A stretch of 64,000 nucleotides of DNA from Erinaceus europaeus (lineage: Eukaryota > Chordata > Mammalia > Eulipotyphla > Erinaceidae). The position numbers and the translations under genes were made by a program. Below the pieces are notes generated by a model. It worked only from the letters and a program-made list of their open reading frames with translations, ran no database searches and was not told the origin of the DNA. The DNA is taken from NCBI RefSeq assembly GCF_950295315.1, contig NC_080175.1:89614161-89678160 (forward strand), in the 5' to 3' direction. Positions 10,986-23,759 of this stretch are shown in pieces; position 1 is the first letter of the stretch, and every line of letters begins with the position of its first letter.

Positions 10986-11640
10986 AAATAGCCTTAATCT
11001 CTTGAAATATACAAAATCCAATATAGACTTCTGATTACTATCGCCTGTGACACTAGACACAGAGGCTCTTTGAAGCTTCTAATTGCCAGTCACAATGCCT
11101 ACAAGTGGCTTTATTGAACGTGCTATTCCTTTTCACTTTAACAAAGATTAGTTCTGATGTGTAGTTATTTAGATATGTTCAAGCAAATTTCCCTTTGCAC
11201 TAACAGGACTATTAATATTTTCATAAATTAATAATAAATATTATAGGGAAAGTTTTCATACTTTTAAAACTATTTTGATATAGAAATAACAAACCAGTGA
11301 CTGCCTAGTCATCATTTACAATTTATAATCAACTTTTAAATTATTTAATAAAATATTTAGTTATAATTGAAATCTACTTTGGTACTCATTCTGGATTCAT
11401 TTTCAAACTCACCTACAAACCTTAAATAACCAAATGAATGAATACACAAATATATATATATATATATACATATATAATGCACTTATATATAACTAAATAT
11501 ATAACAGTAGTGAAAATAATAATTTAATTATATTTTAAAATGTCATACTTGGATTTTTAAAAATTTTTTCCATACTTGGATTTTTATGAGCATTATTCAG
11601 CAACTCTTTGTTAATAAACATATTGAAGTGTTTCTATAAT
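10986..11640. other. AT-rich unique sequence with TA repeat
   Basis: A (TA)n stretch lies at about 11449-11472. No gene or repeat family is recognised. Confidence 0.5.
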
Positions 11641-12005
11641 ATATGTATATCTCCCTGGTCTAAGCTTTTAAGAGAGAAACTTATCAAAGACTCAGCCTAT
11701 GGTCTGTGCATTAAAAACTTTGAGACGTTCAATCAACTTTTCCCCTCTCATATAGTGATTTATATGACTATAAATTAATATGAGTGTACATAAACACCAT
11801 TCCCACTAAAAGACTGTGCCCCCCCCCCCACCTCACCCTCAACCCAGGGTTTTTACTTTGGTGCCCTACTCCACACACAGTCAAATCCTGCTTTGAGTTC
11901 CCCTTTCTGTTCTTCTTTCTCAACTTCTGTTTATGAATGGGATCATCCCATACTTATCTTTATCTTTCTGACTTATCTCACTTAACATAATTCCTTCTAC
12001 CTCCA
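11641..12005 (-). mobile_element. L1 fragment: end of ORF2 and start of 3' UTR
   Basis: The complement matches the region around 1040-1430 and 48185-48600: GGGATGATCCCA with the end of ORF2, TTTTACTTTGGTGCCCTAC, and a poly-C run at 11819-11830. Both the body of ORF2 and the 3' terminus are missing, so this is an internal remnant. Confidence 0.85.
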
Positions 12006-12576
12006 TCCAATATATCAACAAGAAAACTTAAGAATAATATAAAGTTATATGTATATATATATAAAGTGTTTTATCTGTGATGGGTGTTTAGAATGTTCTG
12101 CCTCACTACGCCATGCTCTTGAAAAAGAAAAAGGCTGCCTATTAAGGGCTTTGGTAGTTATTAATGTATTTCTCATATCTAACTGACCTCTTTTATTTTT
12201 GCTTGATACAGAATTTTATATGAAGCTATACCTATGATTCCAATATCTATTAGTCAGCTTGTTCCATTGATGTTGATCTACTCTAAGGACTGTTTCTAGC
12301 ATCACATTAGCTAATGCTCACACTAAAATGTGTGGACCTCCCACGGCTCCAACAAGTACCCTTCATCTTACAGGATTTTAAGTTTGTTTGTTTGTTTTAG
12401 AATCTGAGTGATCAGATTCTTTAATTTTGGGAGGTAACACTTCCATGAAAAACTCAATGCCACTAATCTAAAAATCTAATTGCTAAGAGGGAAAGATTTA
12501 TATCACAAAGTAATAATGATTTTAAAATATTTATATAAACAGGATAAAATACATCTTCTTCATGAAAATAAAAGTC
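12006..12576. other. AT-rich unique sequence
   Basis: No feature is recognised. Confidence 0.5.
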
Positions 12577-12855
12577 CAGGAGTCATGTGTTAGCGGAGCG
12601 GGTTAAGTGCAGGTGGCACAAAGCGCAAGGACCTGCTTAAGGATCCTGGTTCAAGCCCCAGGCTCCCCACCTGCAGGGAAGTCATTTCACAAGCAATGAA
12701 GCAGGTCTGCAGGTGTCTGTCTTTCTCTCTGTCTTCCCTTCTTCTTTCCATTTCTCTCTATCCTATCCAATAACAACATCAGTAACCACAATAATAACTG
12801 CAACAATAAAACAACAAGGGCAACAAAAGGGAATAAATAAATAAATATTTTTTAA
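12577..12855 (+). mobile_element. SINE family A, full length
   Basis: Head CAGGAGTCATGTGTTAGCGG, B box region GGTTCAAGCCCC, then AAGCAATGAAGCAGGTCTGC. The tail has AACAACAAGGGCAACAAAAG and AAATAAATAAAT. Confidence 0.92.
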
Positions 12856-13694
12856 AAAAAGAAAAAAGTCCTTCAACTAAAATATAACATAATTGTCTTG
12901 TAATTTGGCTATAGGCTCTATTCCCAAAATGAGCTGCAGAAGCATAAAAATAATTACAGTGTGTTATGAGACTTAAATTTAATCAGGTTTGATCAACTTT
13001 GGCTTCACTCATAAGACTAGTGGAGCTCAATCCTTAAAGTGTTCCACTTGACACGGGTTCTATATGTTAAAGATAGGAAAGGAGTTTCACTACCCATTTA
13101 TTATTTTTACAGTCCAATATTTCTGTCGAGCACATAACTTTCAAAGTAAGAGCCACTGCAGAGAAACATAGATCAGTACCACAGACAGGAATATGGCCCA
13201 AGAATACCAAGCAGATTCACTTTTATATTATTTTGTTTTGTTTTTAATAATATCTACTTAGCTCTTTCTTCGACTAATTATGATTTGATTTGTTTTTAAA
13301 ATAAACAAATGTTGATTATCACACTTTATAATTTATGGGCTTTCTACATAATGAAATTGGGAACCTATGAAATATAGTTTTAACAATCAGTAATCTGGAA
13401 AAAGGCATTTGTTTTCTAGTACCCATCAAAAAGAAGTCCCAAAGTAAGTTATATTTACTGTCTTAAATTGTATAAGAAAACTGATGACCACCAAGTTTGA
13501 AAGTAATCCTTTTGTCACATACAGATTATAAGGGAAAAAAAAAACTATCAGTTAAGCAACTTGAATTTTAGAAATAAATTGCAAGGAGAGCTCACGGTAT
13601 CATGGTAATGTTTTGCAAAGCTACACAGTAAAAACAAACCCGAGTCCATGATAAATAAGTAGTTTTTCTTCTTTCTCTAGTCCACTGAGGTAGT
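12856..13694. other. AT-rich unique sequence
   Basis: No feature is recognised. Confidence 0.5.
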
Positions 13695-14145
13695 AATGTT
13701 TTATGAGGGATCTGGTGGTGGGTCACCCAATAGACGGCCCCTGTTACCATGCATAAGGACTCAAGTCAACTTCCCATCGCCACCTGCCGCAGGGAAGTTT
13801 CCTTTTTTTGACATAAATATTTTTAAGCTTTATTTTATTTGATAGATCAGAGAGAAATAGAGAGAAGAGGGGAAAATAGGTTGAGAGAGAGAAGAGAGAT
13901 GAGTGCAGCACTGCTCAACCACTCATGAAGCTTTCCCCCTGCAGGTGGGAACTGGGGGTTTGAACCTGGGTCCTTGTGCATGGTAATACAAGCACTTAAG
14001 CAGGTGCGCCACCATACAGCCCCGAAGGGAAGTTTCATGAGTAGGGTTCTGCTGGTATTTTTCCTTCTAAACTCGGTCACCAGTAAGGCTGGAGTTATTC
14101 AGACACCAAGCCGCAGCAATAACCCTGCTGGGCAAAAAAACAAAA
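13695..14145 (+). mobile_element. SINE family B split by another SINE
   Basis: The 5' part (13695-13801) has GGATCTGGTGGTGGGTCACC and CCACCTGCCGCAGGGAAG. After the insertion it resumes at 14028 and ends with the long-variant domain (CACCAAGCCGCAGCAATAAC, then CCTGCTGGGC) and an A-rich tail near 14130-14145. Confidence 0.8.
13802..14027 (-). mobile_element. SINE family B inserted in reverse into a SINE
   Basis: Reversed copy ending in CACCATACAGCCCC. The direct repeat GGGAAGTTTC flanks it on both sides (about 13792-13801 and 14028-14037), giving a clear target-site duplication. This insertion is younger than its host SINE. Confidence 0.87.
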
Positions 14146-14177
14146 CAAAAAAACCCAACCTAAGACCATCTAAAAAC

Positions 14178-14310
14178 ATTATTTTATAATATTTATTCCT
14201 TTAGAGAGAGAGAGAGATCAAAACCAGAGTACAGTACTGACCACATGCGGTGTTACGGAGCTCATGTTCACAGAATGTGAGGTGTCAGCTACATTACTCC
14301 TCAGTTGCTG
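14178..14310 (-). mobile_element. Probable SINE family C/D remnant, reversed
   Basis: An AGAGAGAGAGAG stretch is followed by CCAGAGTACAGTACTGACCA and a degraded head, resembling a reversed family C copy. Confidence 0.45.
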
Positions 14311-14621
14311 GGTAAATCTTGAAAACAAGCTAAGTGAGAGAACCCACGTATCAAATTAACACAATTACAATTCCATTAATATTAAATGTCCAGAACAAAC
14401 AAAGGCAAACAGTAGATTAATGTCAGACAAAGTATAGGGGAATTGTAATGGGCAGTAATTTGCTTTCAACTTTTGGATTTTGCTATTTGAGAAAATTGTT
14501 CTGTGTTATTTTAGTGTCACTGTTTGCTAAACTTTTTTTAATATGCGAAAAATAACTAAAATGTAGATTTATCATGGTGATTTTTATGTTATGTCAACTA
14601 TATCTATTAAAAATTGAGTAA

Positions 14622-14910
14622 ACTGGAAGTCAGGCGGTAGCGCAGCGGGTTAATCGCAGGCGGCGCAAAGTGCAAGGACCAATTCAAGGATCTAATTGGA
14701 ACCCCTGCTCCCCCATCTGCAGGGAAGTCACTTCACAGGTGGTGAAGCAGGTCTACAGGTGTCTCTCTTTGTCTCCCCATCTCTGTCTTCCCCTCCTCTC
14801 TCCACTTCTCTCTGTCCTAATAACGCTGATATCAATAACTACAATAATAACTACAACAACAATAACAAACAGCAAGGGCAACAAAAGGGAAAATAAATAA
14901 ATAAATATAA
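14622..14910 (+). mobile_element. SINE family A, full length
   Basis: One of the best-preserved heads: GTCAGGCGGTAGCGCAGCGG, then GCAGGCGGCGCAAAG. It ends AGCAAGGGCAACAAAAGGG with AAATAAATAAAT. The ORFs at 14670-14900 lie within it. Confidence 0.93.
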
Positions 14911-14954
14911 AAATTAAACATTTTTAAAAATAAAAATAAAAAACTGTTTCTAAG

Positions 14955-15290
14955 GTTGTGAAAATTATGGTTCTTACATTTGGGAGGAGAGAAGGTAGGG
15001 CACAGAATTTTGGGTGTGGGTGTGGTGTGAAACTATACATTTATCTTACAATCTTGTAACCTACTATGATCTTAAATAAACAAATGAAAAGATATATCGA
15101 TTGATAGATATTAAATGGGAGGGACTAGAGGGGGACTGGGTTATGCTGATCAGGATGATGGAGGACTTAACTTGATGCTGGCAGTGATGTACTGTTGCCT
15201 AACATGAATGCATAAGAAATTGTACTTGTGTCAGCAACTACCCTGCAAGCCATTACTTCTCCAATAAATGTTTTGAAAAAATGTAAAATC
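14955..15290 (+). mobile_element. Possible retroelement 3' ends, unclassified
   Basis: At 15000-15085 the sequence GGTGTGGTGTGAAACTATAC..TCTTGTAACC..TAAATAAA resembles a diverged L1 3' terminal block. At 15110-15290 a GGGACTAGAGGGGGACTGG block ends in CCAATAAATG. The second block has no other copy in the window, so its nature is uncertain. Confidence 0.4.
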
Positions 15291-18200
15291 AAATTACCAA
15301 ACTGATGTAATTGTCAGTCTGTTTTATTACTGTATTAACCTAATTTACTTATTTTGAGCACAATACTTGTGTCCCCAAAATGTGTATATATAAACAACCA
15401 CACAATATTAATAATAGTAATAATTTAAATGAAGTCTAATTCGCTCACACATCATGACATTTCTAGCACTATAATTTAGTGATTTTATACACAATTTCAT
15501 ATAAGTTGCCACCGTCATCTAATTACAGAACACTTTCACTAGCAATATAAAGTAAAAAAAAAAAATTAAAATTAAACATTAGGTAGCAGAAAGACCCTCT
15601 TGTCTTGCTATCTGAAGGAAAATCTTCAATTTTTCATAACTAAGCACATTTTAGATATTTCATTTTCAATTAATGTTTTGACAGTGTTTTAACAAAAAGG
15701 TCAGATTTCAAATTTATTTTCATGTCCACTTGTAATGTTTCTAAGCAAAATGATCTGTTTTTAATAAGTGTTTATCACATTGAGAGGTGGGGTTCTGTAA
15801 CACAAGTATGATGAATAATTTAAATTTAGAGATATTATTGCAAATTTTAATTGCATCTGTTGAGATGGTGTGTTTTTATTTTTTTCCTGAAATATATGTA
15901 GTCTAACAACTCAGAAACGCTACAGGTACCTCCTGTATTTAACCACTATCATCTCTCTTTCTGGTTTCCTGTCTTCCAAAGAACTTAATCAACACCTCAC
16001 ATCACAATGAGAATTATATGTGTGTGTATGTGTGAAATTTCTTTAAGGGATGTCTTATATTTGACATTTCATCACCTCTTAAATGCTCTAAATTTTTAAT
16101 TGAAAAAGTAAAAAAAAATGTTTTTCTCTACTTTATTCATGAATCTCTTATTAGGCTTTTAAAGACTCATGACAAACTGTGAAAAACAAAAGCTAACAGG
16201 CTTCAAATTCTAAGCTTGAACTATTTTAGTTCCTTTCCAGAGGAACCGGATACATAAATAATTGCCATTGAAAATAAAGTATTCTAAAGATGATATAATA
16301 TCCTAAGAATAACATAATATCCTAGAAGTTCAAAAGAATGAGAAATTTTCCCAATGTCTGGAGACATTTATAGGTAAAATCAAATTTTCAGTAGGTCTGG
16401 AATAATAGGTCTGGAATATCTCAAATAGAAACCATGAAGTAGATTTTCTTTTTTTTTTTTAATTCCTTATGTTCTCCAGAAACTCTTGAGTTACAAATAA
16501 TATATCATGCATACTTTTTATAAATAATTCTACAAATAAGTTTGATATGCTTTAGAAAGTCAATTAAATGAAGAAAATATAATTGGATATAGAACACAAA
16601 GCAATGTTCAGAACATGGGACTTGATCATTTAATTTATATACATGGCTAGTTTAAAACTATATCCACAATTTCAGTATTAGTAACAATAAATATAAACTT
16701 TCAAAAGTATTTTAATATGTATTATTAAATAGAAAAACCAAAGGACATTGGATGTGATATTCATCGGAGCACTTTCTATGTGACCTCTTAGATGAGGTGA
16801 AAAAAAGTTTTAGTGGAATAATGAAATGCAATTTCAAGGTATATTTAGAAAAGGCTCTTGACTGACTTTACTGGGTTAAAAAAATAGGCAGGGTGTGGCA
16901 TCAGCATACATGAATTGGAATGTTTGGATGTAAAAATCTGAATTGCAATTTTAGTAACATGAATACAACTCTACGTGAATTAAAATGTGAATTGGAATGT
17001 ATCAACTACATTCATAAAAGGAAAATATTATGATGAAACATTTTGGTCAAGGTAACTGAAGAAAATTGAACAAGTAAAAATCATTAGACTTATGAGAACA
17101 AGCAGGGTTATTTTCCAAGTAGTCATAGTTAAGAAGTAATGAACAAGTCAATCAAAATGATTATTTTCACCAGGTACATTACTGATCTTCACACAAACTT
17201 ACCTTTTTCTGAACTTACCCTGGCAAAATAAAACTGATTCTTACTAATAAAAATAAGGTGTGGGGCAGGTCCAGGTCTAATAGTTTACAGAATGCAGATG
17301 GCCCAATATTGCCACGTTGATGAACAATCAAGGATTGACTACATAACTATCACTACAATGATCGCCTCTAGAACCATCTGCTGTTGTTTTTCAGATGTAC
17401 CTCTGAGGACTCATCAGAGCCTCAATGCAGTAACTCTTTTCATAGTACTCTAGCTACTGTAGTGGAGTTTGCTGTTATTTCAACACCAATTGTCTTTAGA
17501 AAGTTTTTTTTTTTTTTTTAAGTCTTTGTTTTCTGGGGATTGAGGTGAGACACTGTTACATTTACATTTCCCTGTCACTGTTACTGTTTACATTTCCCTG
17601 TCATTCTCAATGAAATCTGTGAGGAAACTTGCTACTGAAATGGGAAAACAAGAATAAAGTTCCTAGTTAAAGTATGGACGAATATGTTTAGAGTTTTGTG
17701 TGCACCCATAGATGCATATAAAAATTGTTCTGAGAACAACAATAATTATTGTGGGGTTTAATTCACTAGGAGATTTGTCTATAAGTACAATAATAAAAAG
17801 TAAATATATAGTTTTATATACTTTTATGTATGAGTGAGGGAATATGAACGAGACCCAACCCTCTCACTCTGTTCTAGTATATGGTTTTGGGGACTGAATT
17901 TAGGAATCAGGGACTTGAACCACGTTCTAACACTGAGGTATTTCCCTTTTCCTATAACAGTGTTTTTATTGTTGATGATAATCTAGTTTCTTGCAATGAG
18001 AATATTCCATTTACAAGCATTAAGTTCCAGTGGAATATAAGTAATATCATGAAAAAATTAGTTCCACATTACAAAAAAATAAAAGCATCACATACATAAT
18101 GTAAATAAAGATTTACTCCCCATTACAAAAAGGACATTATAAGTTTATAGTTTTAATATTATTTCAAACTTAGAATTTAAATGCTATATTTCAAATGAAC

Positions 18201-18769
18201 CAGTAATATTTTTTACTATAAGCAATTGTAAGATGATCAACAATATTTGTTTAAAAAAACACTCTCACCATCAAAATAAGTATACCTTCCTCCTTCATTC
18301 ACTGGGTCCCCAGTGATCTTTCAAAAGAAAAAAGGGAGCATATGTAAAGTATAGATGAATACAACAAAGAAACTTCTAAAAACAAAGCAAACATGCATAC
18401 ACAAACAAAACAACAAAGAAATAAGGAATGAAAGAAAGATGATGAGATGGTCTTATAGAATATTAGAACTAATAAGGTTACTGAGAGGATAGGTTGCCTG
18501 GGGTCACAGACCTCTGGTGGGGTGTGTGTGGTGACATGCATAGAACAAATGTGAAAATATTCCTAACGGTGATCATTTTGTAAAACAATGCTAAGACACA
18601 CACACACACACACACACACACAAAGTTAACCAGACAGCAAAGCAATTTTTTTTCTCATGATGACTTTCTAGTAAATGCCAATTTAAAAATTGACAATAAT
18701 ATCCAAGCCAAACAGGGATGCATCATTTTCAGTAAGTGTTCCTCAAAGATTTTAACATATTTTAAAATA
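15291..18769. other. Long SINE-poor unique stretch
   Basis: About 3.5 kb without a recognisable SINE or L1, unusual in this window. It contains a T/A-rich background, a T12-14 run near 17505-17520, a short internal duplication of ACATTTCCCTGTCA near 17562-17600, and a (CA)n microsatellite at 18596-18622. The frames at 17881-18099 and 18299-18541 show no known domain. Confidence 0.5.
18596..18622. repeat. (CA)n microsatellite
   Basis: Uninterrupted CA dinucleotides, about 13 units. Confidence 0.95.
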
Positions 18770-19038
18770 TTTATGCATTTATTGATTCCCTTTTGTTGCC
18801 CTTGTTTTATTGTTGTAATTATTAATGCCATCGTTGTTGGATAGGACAGAGAGAAATGAAGAGAGGAGGGGAAGACAGAGTGGGGGAGAGAAAGATAGAC
18901 ACCTGCAGACCAGCTTCACCACCTGTGAAGTGACTCCCCTGCAGGTGGGGAGCTGGGGGCTCAAACCAGGATCTTTACGCGAGTCCTTGTGCTTTGCACC
19001 ACATGTGCTTAACCCACTGCGCTACTGCCCGACTCCCA
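18770..19038 (-). mobile_element. SINE family A, reversed, full length
   Basis: Tail complement CCCTTTTGTTGCCCTTG at 18787, head complement GCGCTACTGCCCGACTCCC at its right end. Both box regions are well conserved. Confidence 0.93.
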
Positions 19039-19087
19039 AAGATTTTAATTTCTAAACTATTGCTAAATGATACAGTCAATGTTTTTA

Positions 19088-19305
19088 TGGAGCCAGGTGG
19101 TGGGTACACCTAGCTAAGCACTCACATTATAGTAGGTTAAGGATCTGGGTTCAAGCCCTTGGTCCCCACCTGCAGGGGGAAAGATTCATGAGTGGTGAAG
19201 CAGGGCTGCAGATGTCTTTCTGTATTTCTCCCTCTCCGTCTGCCTCTCCCATCCCAATTTCTCTCTGTGTGTCTATCCAATAATTAATAATAAAATATTT
19301 TTAAA
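19088..19305 (+). mobile_element. SINE family B
   Basis: GGAGCCAGGTGGTGGGTACA head, GGGTTCAAGCCCTTGG B box, CCCCACCTGCAGGGGGAAAG, and a CCAATAATTAATAATAAA end. Confidence 0.9.
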
Positions 19306-19867
19306 TAAATGATTTTAACATACTTATTGAGAGTAGACAAAACGTATGTGAAGGAGGTCAAAAGGTATACATTTACACTTATAAAATAAAAGATGGAGTT
19401 TAATACAAAACGTGAAAGTACAGTTCAAAATATTGTACTATATATTTTAAATATTTTTTCCTTGTACAATTTGACAAGTTCCATTGAGTTAAAGTAATGT
19501 TTAATCTGAAGAGTTTTCATATTATCGAAGGAAATATGGAGGCCAAGGGCATGCATTTTAATCTATAATGAATTTCATAGTTGTGCTTATTTCCAGACTC
19601 ATATCTATGCCACAGAAGATGTACACAGAATTCTCCTTTACCACTCTATCCTCAAAAAAAAAAAAAAAAAAAAAACCCTATAGGTTGCACACCAGTGACT
19701 TAAGTGATGTTTTTATGGAAGTTAGAACACTGAAAAAGAGAATCTTAACTCAGTAATTAATTAGTACAGCAATGATGTGTGGTTTAATATGTGGGTGAAA
19801 ACGAATCAATACAAAATGAAAGTTATAGAATAAGAATTCTATGTCATGAGTCTACAAGAAATCTCAC
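19306..19867. other. AT-rich unique sequence with poly-A run
   Basis: An A22 run lies at 19654-19675 within unique sequence. It could be the tail of an unrecognised insertion, but I see no element body before it. Confidence 0.45.
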
Positions 19868-20008
19868 TTGGATAGTACACTGCCTTGTCATGTGTGTGAC
19901 TTAAGTTTGAGCCTAGCCTCCGATACACTGAATGGAGTTTCTCTACTATTGTATCTTTCATTCTCTCTCCCTGCCTCTGTCTCTCTGCCTTTAGCCAATA
20001 ATAGTAAT
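19868..20008 (+). mobile_element. Old SINE (family D)
   Basis: Head remnant GGATAGTACACTGCCTTG, GTTTGAGCCTAGCC B-box remnant, a CTCTGTCTCTCTGCCTTT tract and a TAATAATAATAA end. Confidence 0.6.
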
Positions 20009-20079
20009 AATAATAAGCCCTTAGAAAGAGCCCAATGCAATAGCTAATTACACCATTGTTTACAGTGGTTAATTAGAAA

Positions 20080-20215
20080 GAGGATAATGTAATGGTTATG
20101 CAAAGACTTTCATGTCTAAGTCTGTGAGGCCCCTGCTTCAATCTCCAGTGTCACCATAAGACCAGAGCAGAGCAATGCTCTGGTAATTCTCTCTAATCTT
20201 CCTATCTGTGTATTT
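20080..20215 (+). mobile_element. SINE family C
   Basis: GGATAATGTAATGGTTATGC, TCATGTCTAAG, TTCAATCTCCAGTGTCACCA, then AGCAATGCTCTGGTAATTC. It abuts the reversed L1 end at about 20222. Confidence 0.8.
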
Positions 20216-20221
20216 CTCTCG

Positions 20222-21025
20222 TGTTTAATTCTTTTATTGAGGATGTAACTGCTTTATAGTGCAGTCATTGTCACGTTAGTATAATTTCATTATGCACCAG
20301 GCCCCACAGTCCTCTCCCACCCTTTCTTACCTACTCCTTCCCCAGAGTTCCCTGCTTTGATGCAATAAACCATGCTCAATTTATGTTTTACTTTTATTTC
20401 TCTCTCCCTGTATCTATTTATTAGGTCTCACTTATAATGGAGATAAGTCAGTATTTGTCCTTCTTTTTGATGTTCTATAGTTCCATCCTGGATGATGGAG
20501 ATAAGATGGCTTTATCACTTATAATAGCAGAATAGCATTCCATCATGCATACATACCATGGGTTTTTAGTCACTCATCTGTCACTGGACATCTGGGTTCC
20601 TTCCAAGTTTTGGTGAACTGTGCTGCTATGAACAAAGGTAGACATAGATTTATGGTTTTGTTTCCTTTGGACAAATCATTAGAAGATAAATTTCTGGGCC
20701 ATATGGTAGGTCCATTTCTAGTGTTCTGAGATATCTCCAGACTGTCTTCCACAAGGGTTGAACCAATTAACATTCTCACCAGCAGTGCAGACATTCCCAT
20801 TTTTCCTCACATCCTCTCCAACATTTGTTCTGTCTTTGCTAATACATGACATTCTCAGAGGTATAAGACAACATCTCACTGTTGTCTGTCTTTGCATTCC
20901 TCTGATAATCAATCACTTTGAGCATTTTTCTTATGATTGGTCACCCTCTGGATCTCTTCAGCTGTAAGGGCTCTGTTCAAATCCTCACTCATTTTATGAC
21001 GGAGTTGTTCTGTGTGTGTTCACTT
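20222..21025 (-). mobile_element. Older L1, reversed: ORF2 end and 3' UTR of a different L1 lineage
   Basis: The complement encodes diverged ORF2 C-terminal pieces: TKTWKEPRCPVTDE upstream of the end, and LIPLRMSCISKDRTNVGEDV from the region homologous to [17 protein letters not shown]. The 3' UTR (about 20222-20460) differs from the GGTGGTGGGAATTGT type. It contains GTGCAGTCATTGTCACGTTA, CCAGGCCCCACAG and TTCCCTGCTTTGATGC blocks, related to 33.0-33.6 kb. Frames are broken by several stops and shifts. Confidence 0.85.
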
Positions 21026-21349
21026 TCATAACAAAATATATTTTAAAAGAAATGTATAAGATTAAAAAATGGTGCAACAGAATTCTGACCTAAAATAAAT
21101 ATAGAGTGGATATAATTTAGAGTGAAGGGAAGAACAATAATGCATTAATAACAAGTCAATTGTTCTACCAAACACGCCATAAATGATAACTGATGCCAGT
21201 CATGGGTTGCAAAGCAAGGATTGTAGAGGTGTCTCTTGCATTTTTCTTTCCTTTTTTTTTTTGTTTGTTTGTTTTTGTTATTGTGCTTGCCATCATGTTT
21301 ATCAGTGGAGATCGCTGCCTAAATGATTCCAGTGTTTTTGTGACCATTT
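21026..21349. other. Unique sequence
   Basis: T-rich GTTTGTTTGTTTTTGTT runs at 21262-21280; nothing else is recognised. Confidence 0.4.
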
Positions 21350-21545
21350 TATTCCTTTTTGTTAAAGGGTGAGAGACAGATGTTGAGAGGAAGAGAGAGA
21401 CAGAGGAAGACACACACCATAGCACTGTCCGAGCATTCATGAAAATCCCCACTATAGATCCTCCCAGGTTATGTTCTGGGCTCAATCTGCGAAAGATCAG
21501 ATGTGAACTCGACCTGATGAGCCAGCCACTTGCTGGCTTTTACTG
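21350..21545 (-). mobile_element. Old SINE (family D), reversed
   Basis: The complement has a CCAGCAAGTGGCTGGCTCAT head, GAGCCCAGAAC, and a CTCTGTCTCTCTCTTCCTCT tract. The ORF at 21165-21485 overlaps it and is not a gene. Confidence 0.6.
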
Positions 21546-23407
21546 GTGTTTTTCTTGGTGTTAGGTGATATAAAACACAAGAAGCAACAAATTCTATTTC
21601 CTATCATGAATTACAACTTTGCAAGTCGGGCGATTTCAACAAGTTTTAGTTCCTCTGGGACGTCGTTACTGATGAAACATTGCCTGTAGGCAGTGGAATG
21701 ATAATAGAAGGTAATATTAAGTAACTCAACCATGCTGTGCAATAAGTTATATTTTAAAATCTTACATATAGAATTAGATATTATCATAACTGACTTATTA
21801 ATCAATGACTGCTGTTAGTCACCTTCACATGAAAAATTTAAGACACAGGAAATTTGATAAATTGTTGAGATAAATGGAAGTAGCAGATAATTCAGTGTGA
21901 ATTCAAACAAAAGTCTCCTCTACCAAGTTTTTTTTTTTTTAATCCTTAAGCCATCTCTCCCATGCTGATATACAGCATGGTGTGACAGCAAGATCAATGA
22001 TCCCGAAGTTAGAATACTTAATTTATGTTCTTAAATCTGTTAATTATTATCTCTTTGTCTTTAACAGATCACTCAATCTCATTGCTTCTATTTTTTATCT
22101 GTACACTAGAAATAGGAGTTGATTTCATGAGTCTCAAAATATGATGACATAAAAGTAAAATGTTTAATAGAAAGCAAAATTTTATAACAGTCTTGTGCTT
22201 CTTATGGTTCATTCTAGATAGTAGCATAGTTTTGGAATAATCTTTGTAAGAACTTTTGAATTTGTTATAAAGATTGTGTTTAAGCAAAGAAAACATACTT
22301 TCATTCCAGAAATATATAAATGTTCCTGTAACTAACAATAAGAGAAAACTAAAAGAGGATTTTTTGTTCATTTGTTTGCTTTTATTTTGAGAAACTATGA
22401 AAATCCCGCATATGGGAAACTTTCAAACATTTTCAGATACAGGTGTTACATTTATGGCTTTGCTGGGTGCTGTAACCTGGATATCACCATACTGAACAAA
22501 AGTATTACTCAGGACTGTAATAAAAATATAACTTGGAGTTGTCTTCCCAGAATAGAGGATATTATAGAATTTGATTCCTTCAGGGTATATACCTCGAGAT
22601 CTCCCTGAGAAGAAGTTGCCTTGCCATAGGACTTTCCACAATAGAACAATTAGTTTCTTCAAGGTCAACAGAAGAAATGTTTATGATACTTTTCATTCTC
22701 TTAAATGTTAATTTGATCAAGTCAGGACTATCTAGATTATCTTCCTTTTAAAGAGCACACAGAACACTGATCAGGAAAATTAGTTATATCTGAGATTATT
22801 TTATTTATCACTAACATTATCATGTGAGTGACATTCTTTCCTATTTATAGACTTCACATTCCTATAAGAAGGGGTCTACTAGGTTTCCAGGGATCATCAG
22901 TCCTATTAGAATTCTACCTATAAAAGGAGAAGTAAAATATTTTTCCACCTTCATTCTTTTTCTGATTTTGCTGACAAAAAAATGAAACAATCTAACCTAA
23001 TAAAAATTTAAAATTATTCTACAGAGGAAAGATTTCTTCATTTTATGGAGTCCATGAAATGTGAAAATCATTTTTTAAATCACAAGGAAGTAATCTCAAT
23101 TATGCTTGATTATCTACTTATCAGTGGAAATAACATCATTTACAAAAGCATAATAGAGTTTTTAATACATAGTTTGCATCACCTGAGTTGGAAAGAAAAG
23201 TTAAAATGGAATCACAGAAGTCTTACATTCATAAAATCAATAAACAAGGGTAGAACTATTAAAAAATGAGAAACGGGTACAGGTAAAATGTTCTGATTTT
23301 GTTTTTGCTACTTAGTATTTGAAAAACGTTGCTTACTGGAAGATTTCTAAACAGTAAAACACTTAAAAACTTACCAGCAACAAATATCGTTGTGTAGAAA
23401 TGTACAG
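21546..23407. other. Unique AT-rich stretch
   Basis: About 1.9 kb without recognised repeats. Open frames at 22069-22371, 22372-22608 and 22423-22668 lie on both strands, lack known domains and are of chance length. Confidence 0.5.
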
Positions 23408-23595
23408 TCCAGGCAGTCGGGCGGCGGCAGAGCAGGTTAAGCGCACGTGGTGCAAAGCACATGGACCAGTGGAAGGATCTCAGTTTGATCCAGAGAATCA
23501 TTTAATTTTAGCTATTAGTAGTACTGGAACTCAAATACAGGACTATTCCCAAGCAGTCTTGCATGCTACCTCTGTCCTATCTCCCAATTGTTAAA
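23408..23595 (+). mobile_element. Truncated SINE family A head plus SINE-like remnant
   Basis: 23410-23491 is a clear family A 5' end (GGCAGTCGGGCGGCGGCAGA, GCGCACGTGGTGCAAAGCAC, CAGTTTGATCC). It stops abruptly, and 23500-23592 resembles a reversed, very old SINE head. Confidence 0.65.
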
Positions 23596-23759
23596 ATATG
23601 AAAAATTTTAATGTAAACTATTTTGATACATTTTTATTAACAATCTTTAAACCAGCCAACATGATTTTTAAATTTAGCCATTTGAATTAATTCATTGTAT
23701 CTATACAATTAACTTAGTTCTATTTTTATCTAATCGAATATACATATGAATGCTTAATG

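Noticed and set aside
14622..14720. tRNA gene, suggested by A-box and B-box sequences in the SINE heads
   Set aside because: The boxes lie in tRNA-derived SINE heads; the flanking sequence does not fold as a full cloverleaf and continues into SINE body and tail.
19654..19675. Processed pseudogene tail at the A22 run
   Set aside because: No gene-like or repeat sequence precedes it and no target duplication was found.
22069..22668. Overlapping 78-100 codon frames on both strands
   Set aside because: No recognisable domain, no splice or promoter context, and opposing frames overlap; lengths are as expected by chance in 64 kb.
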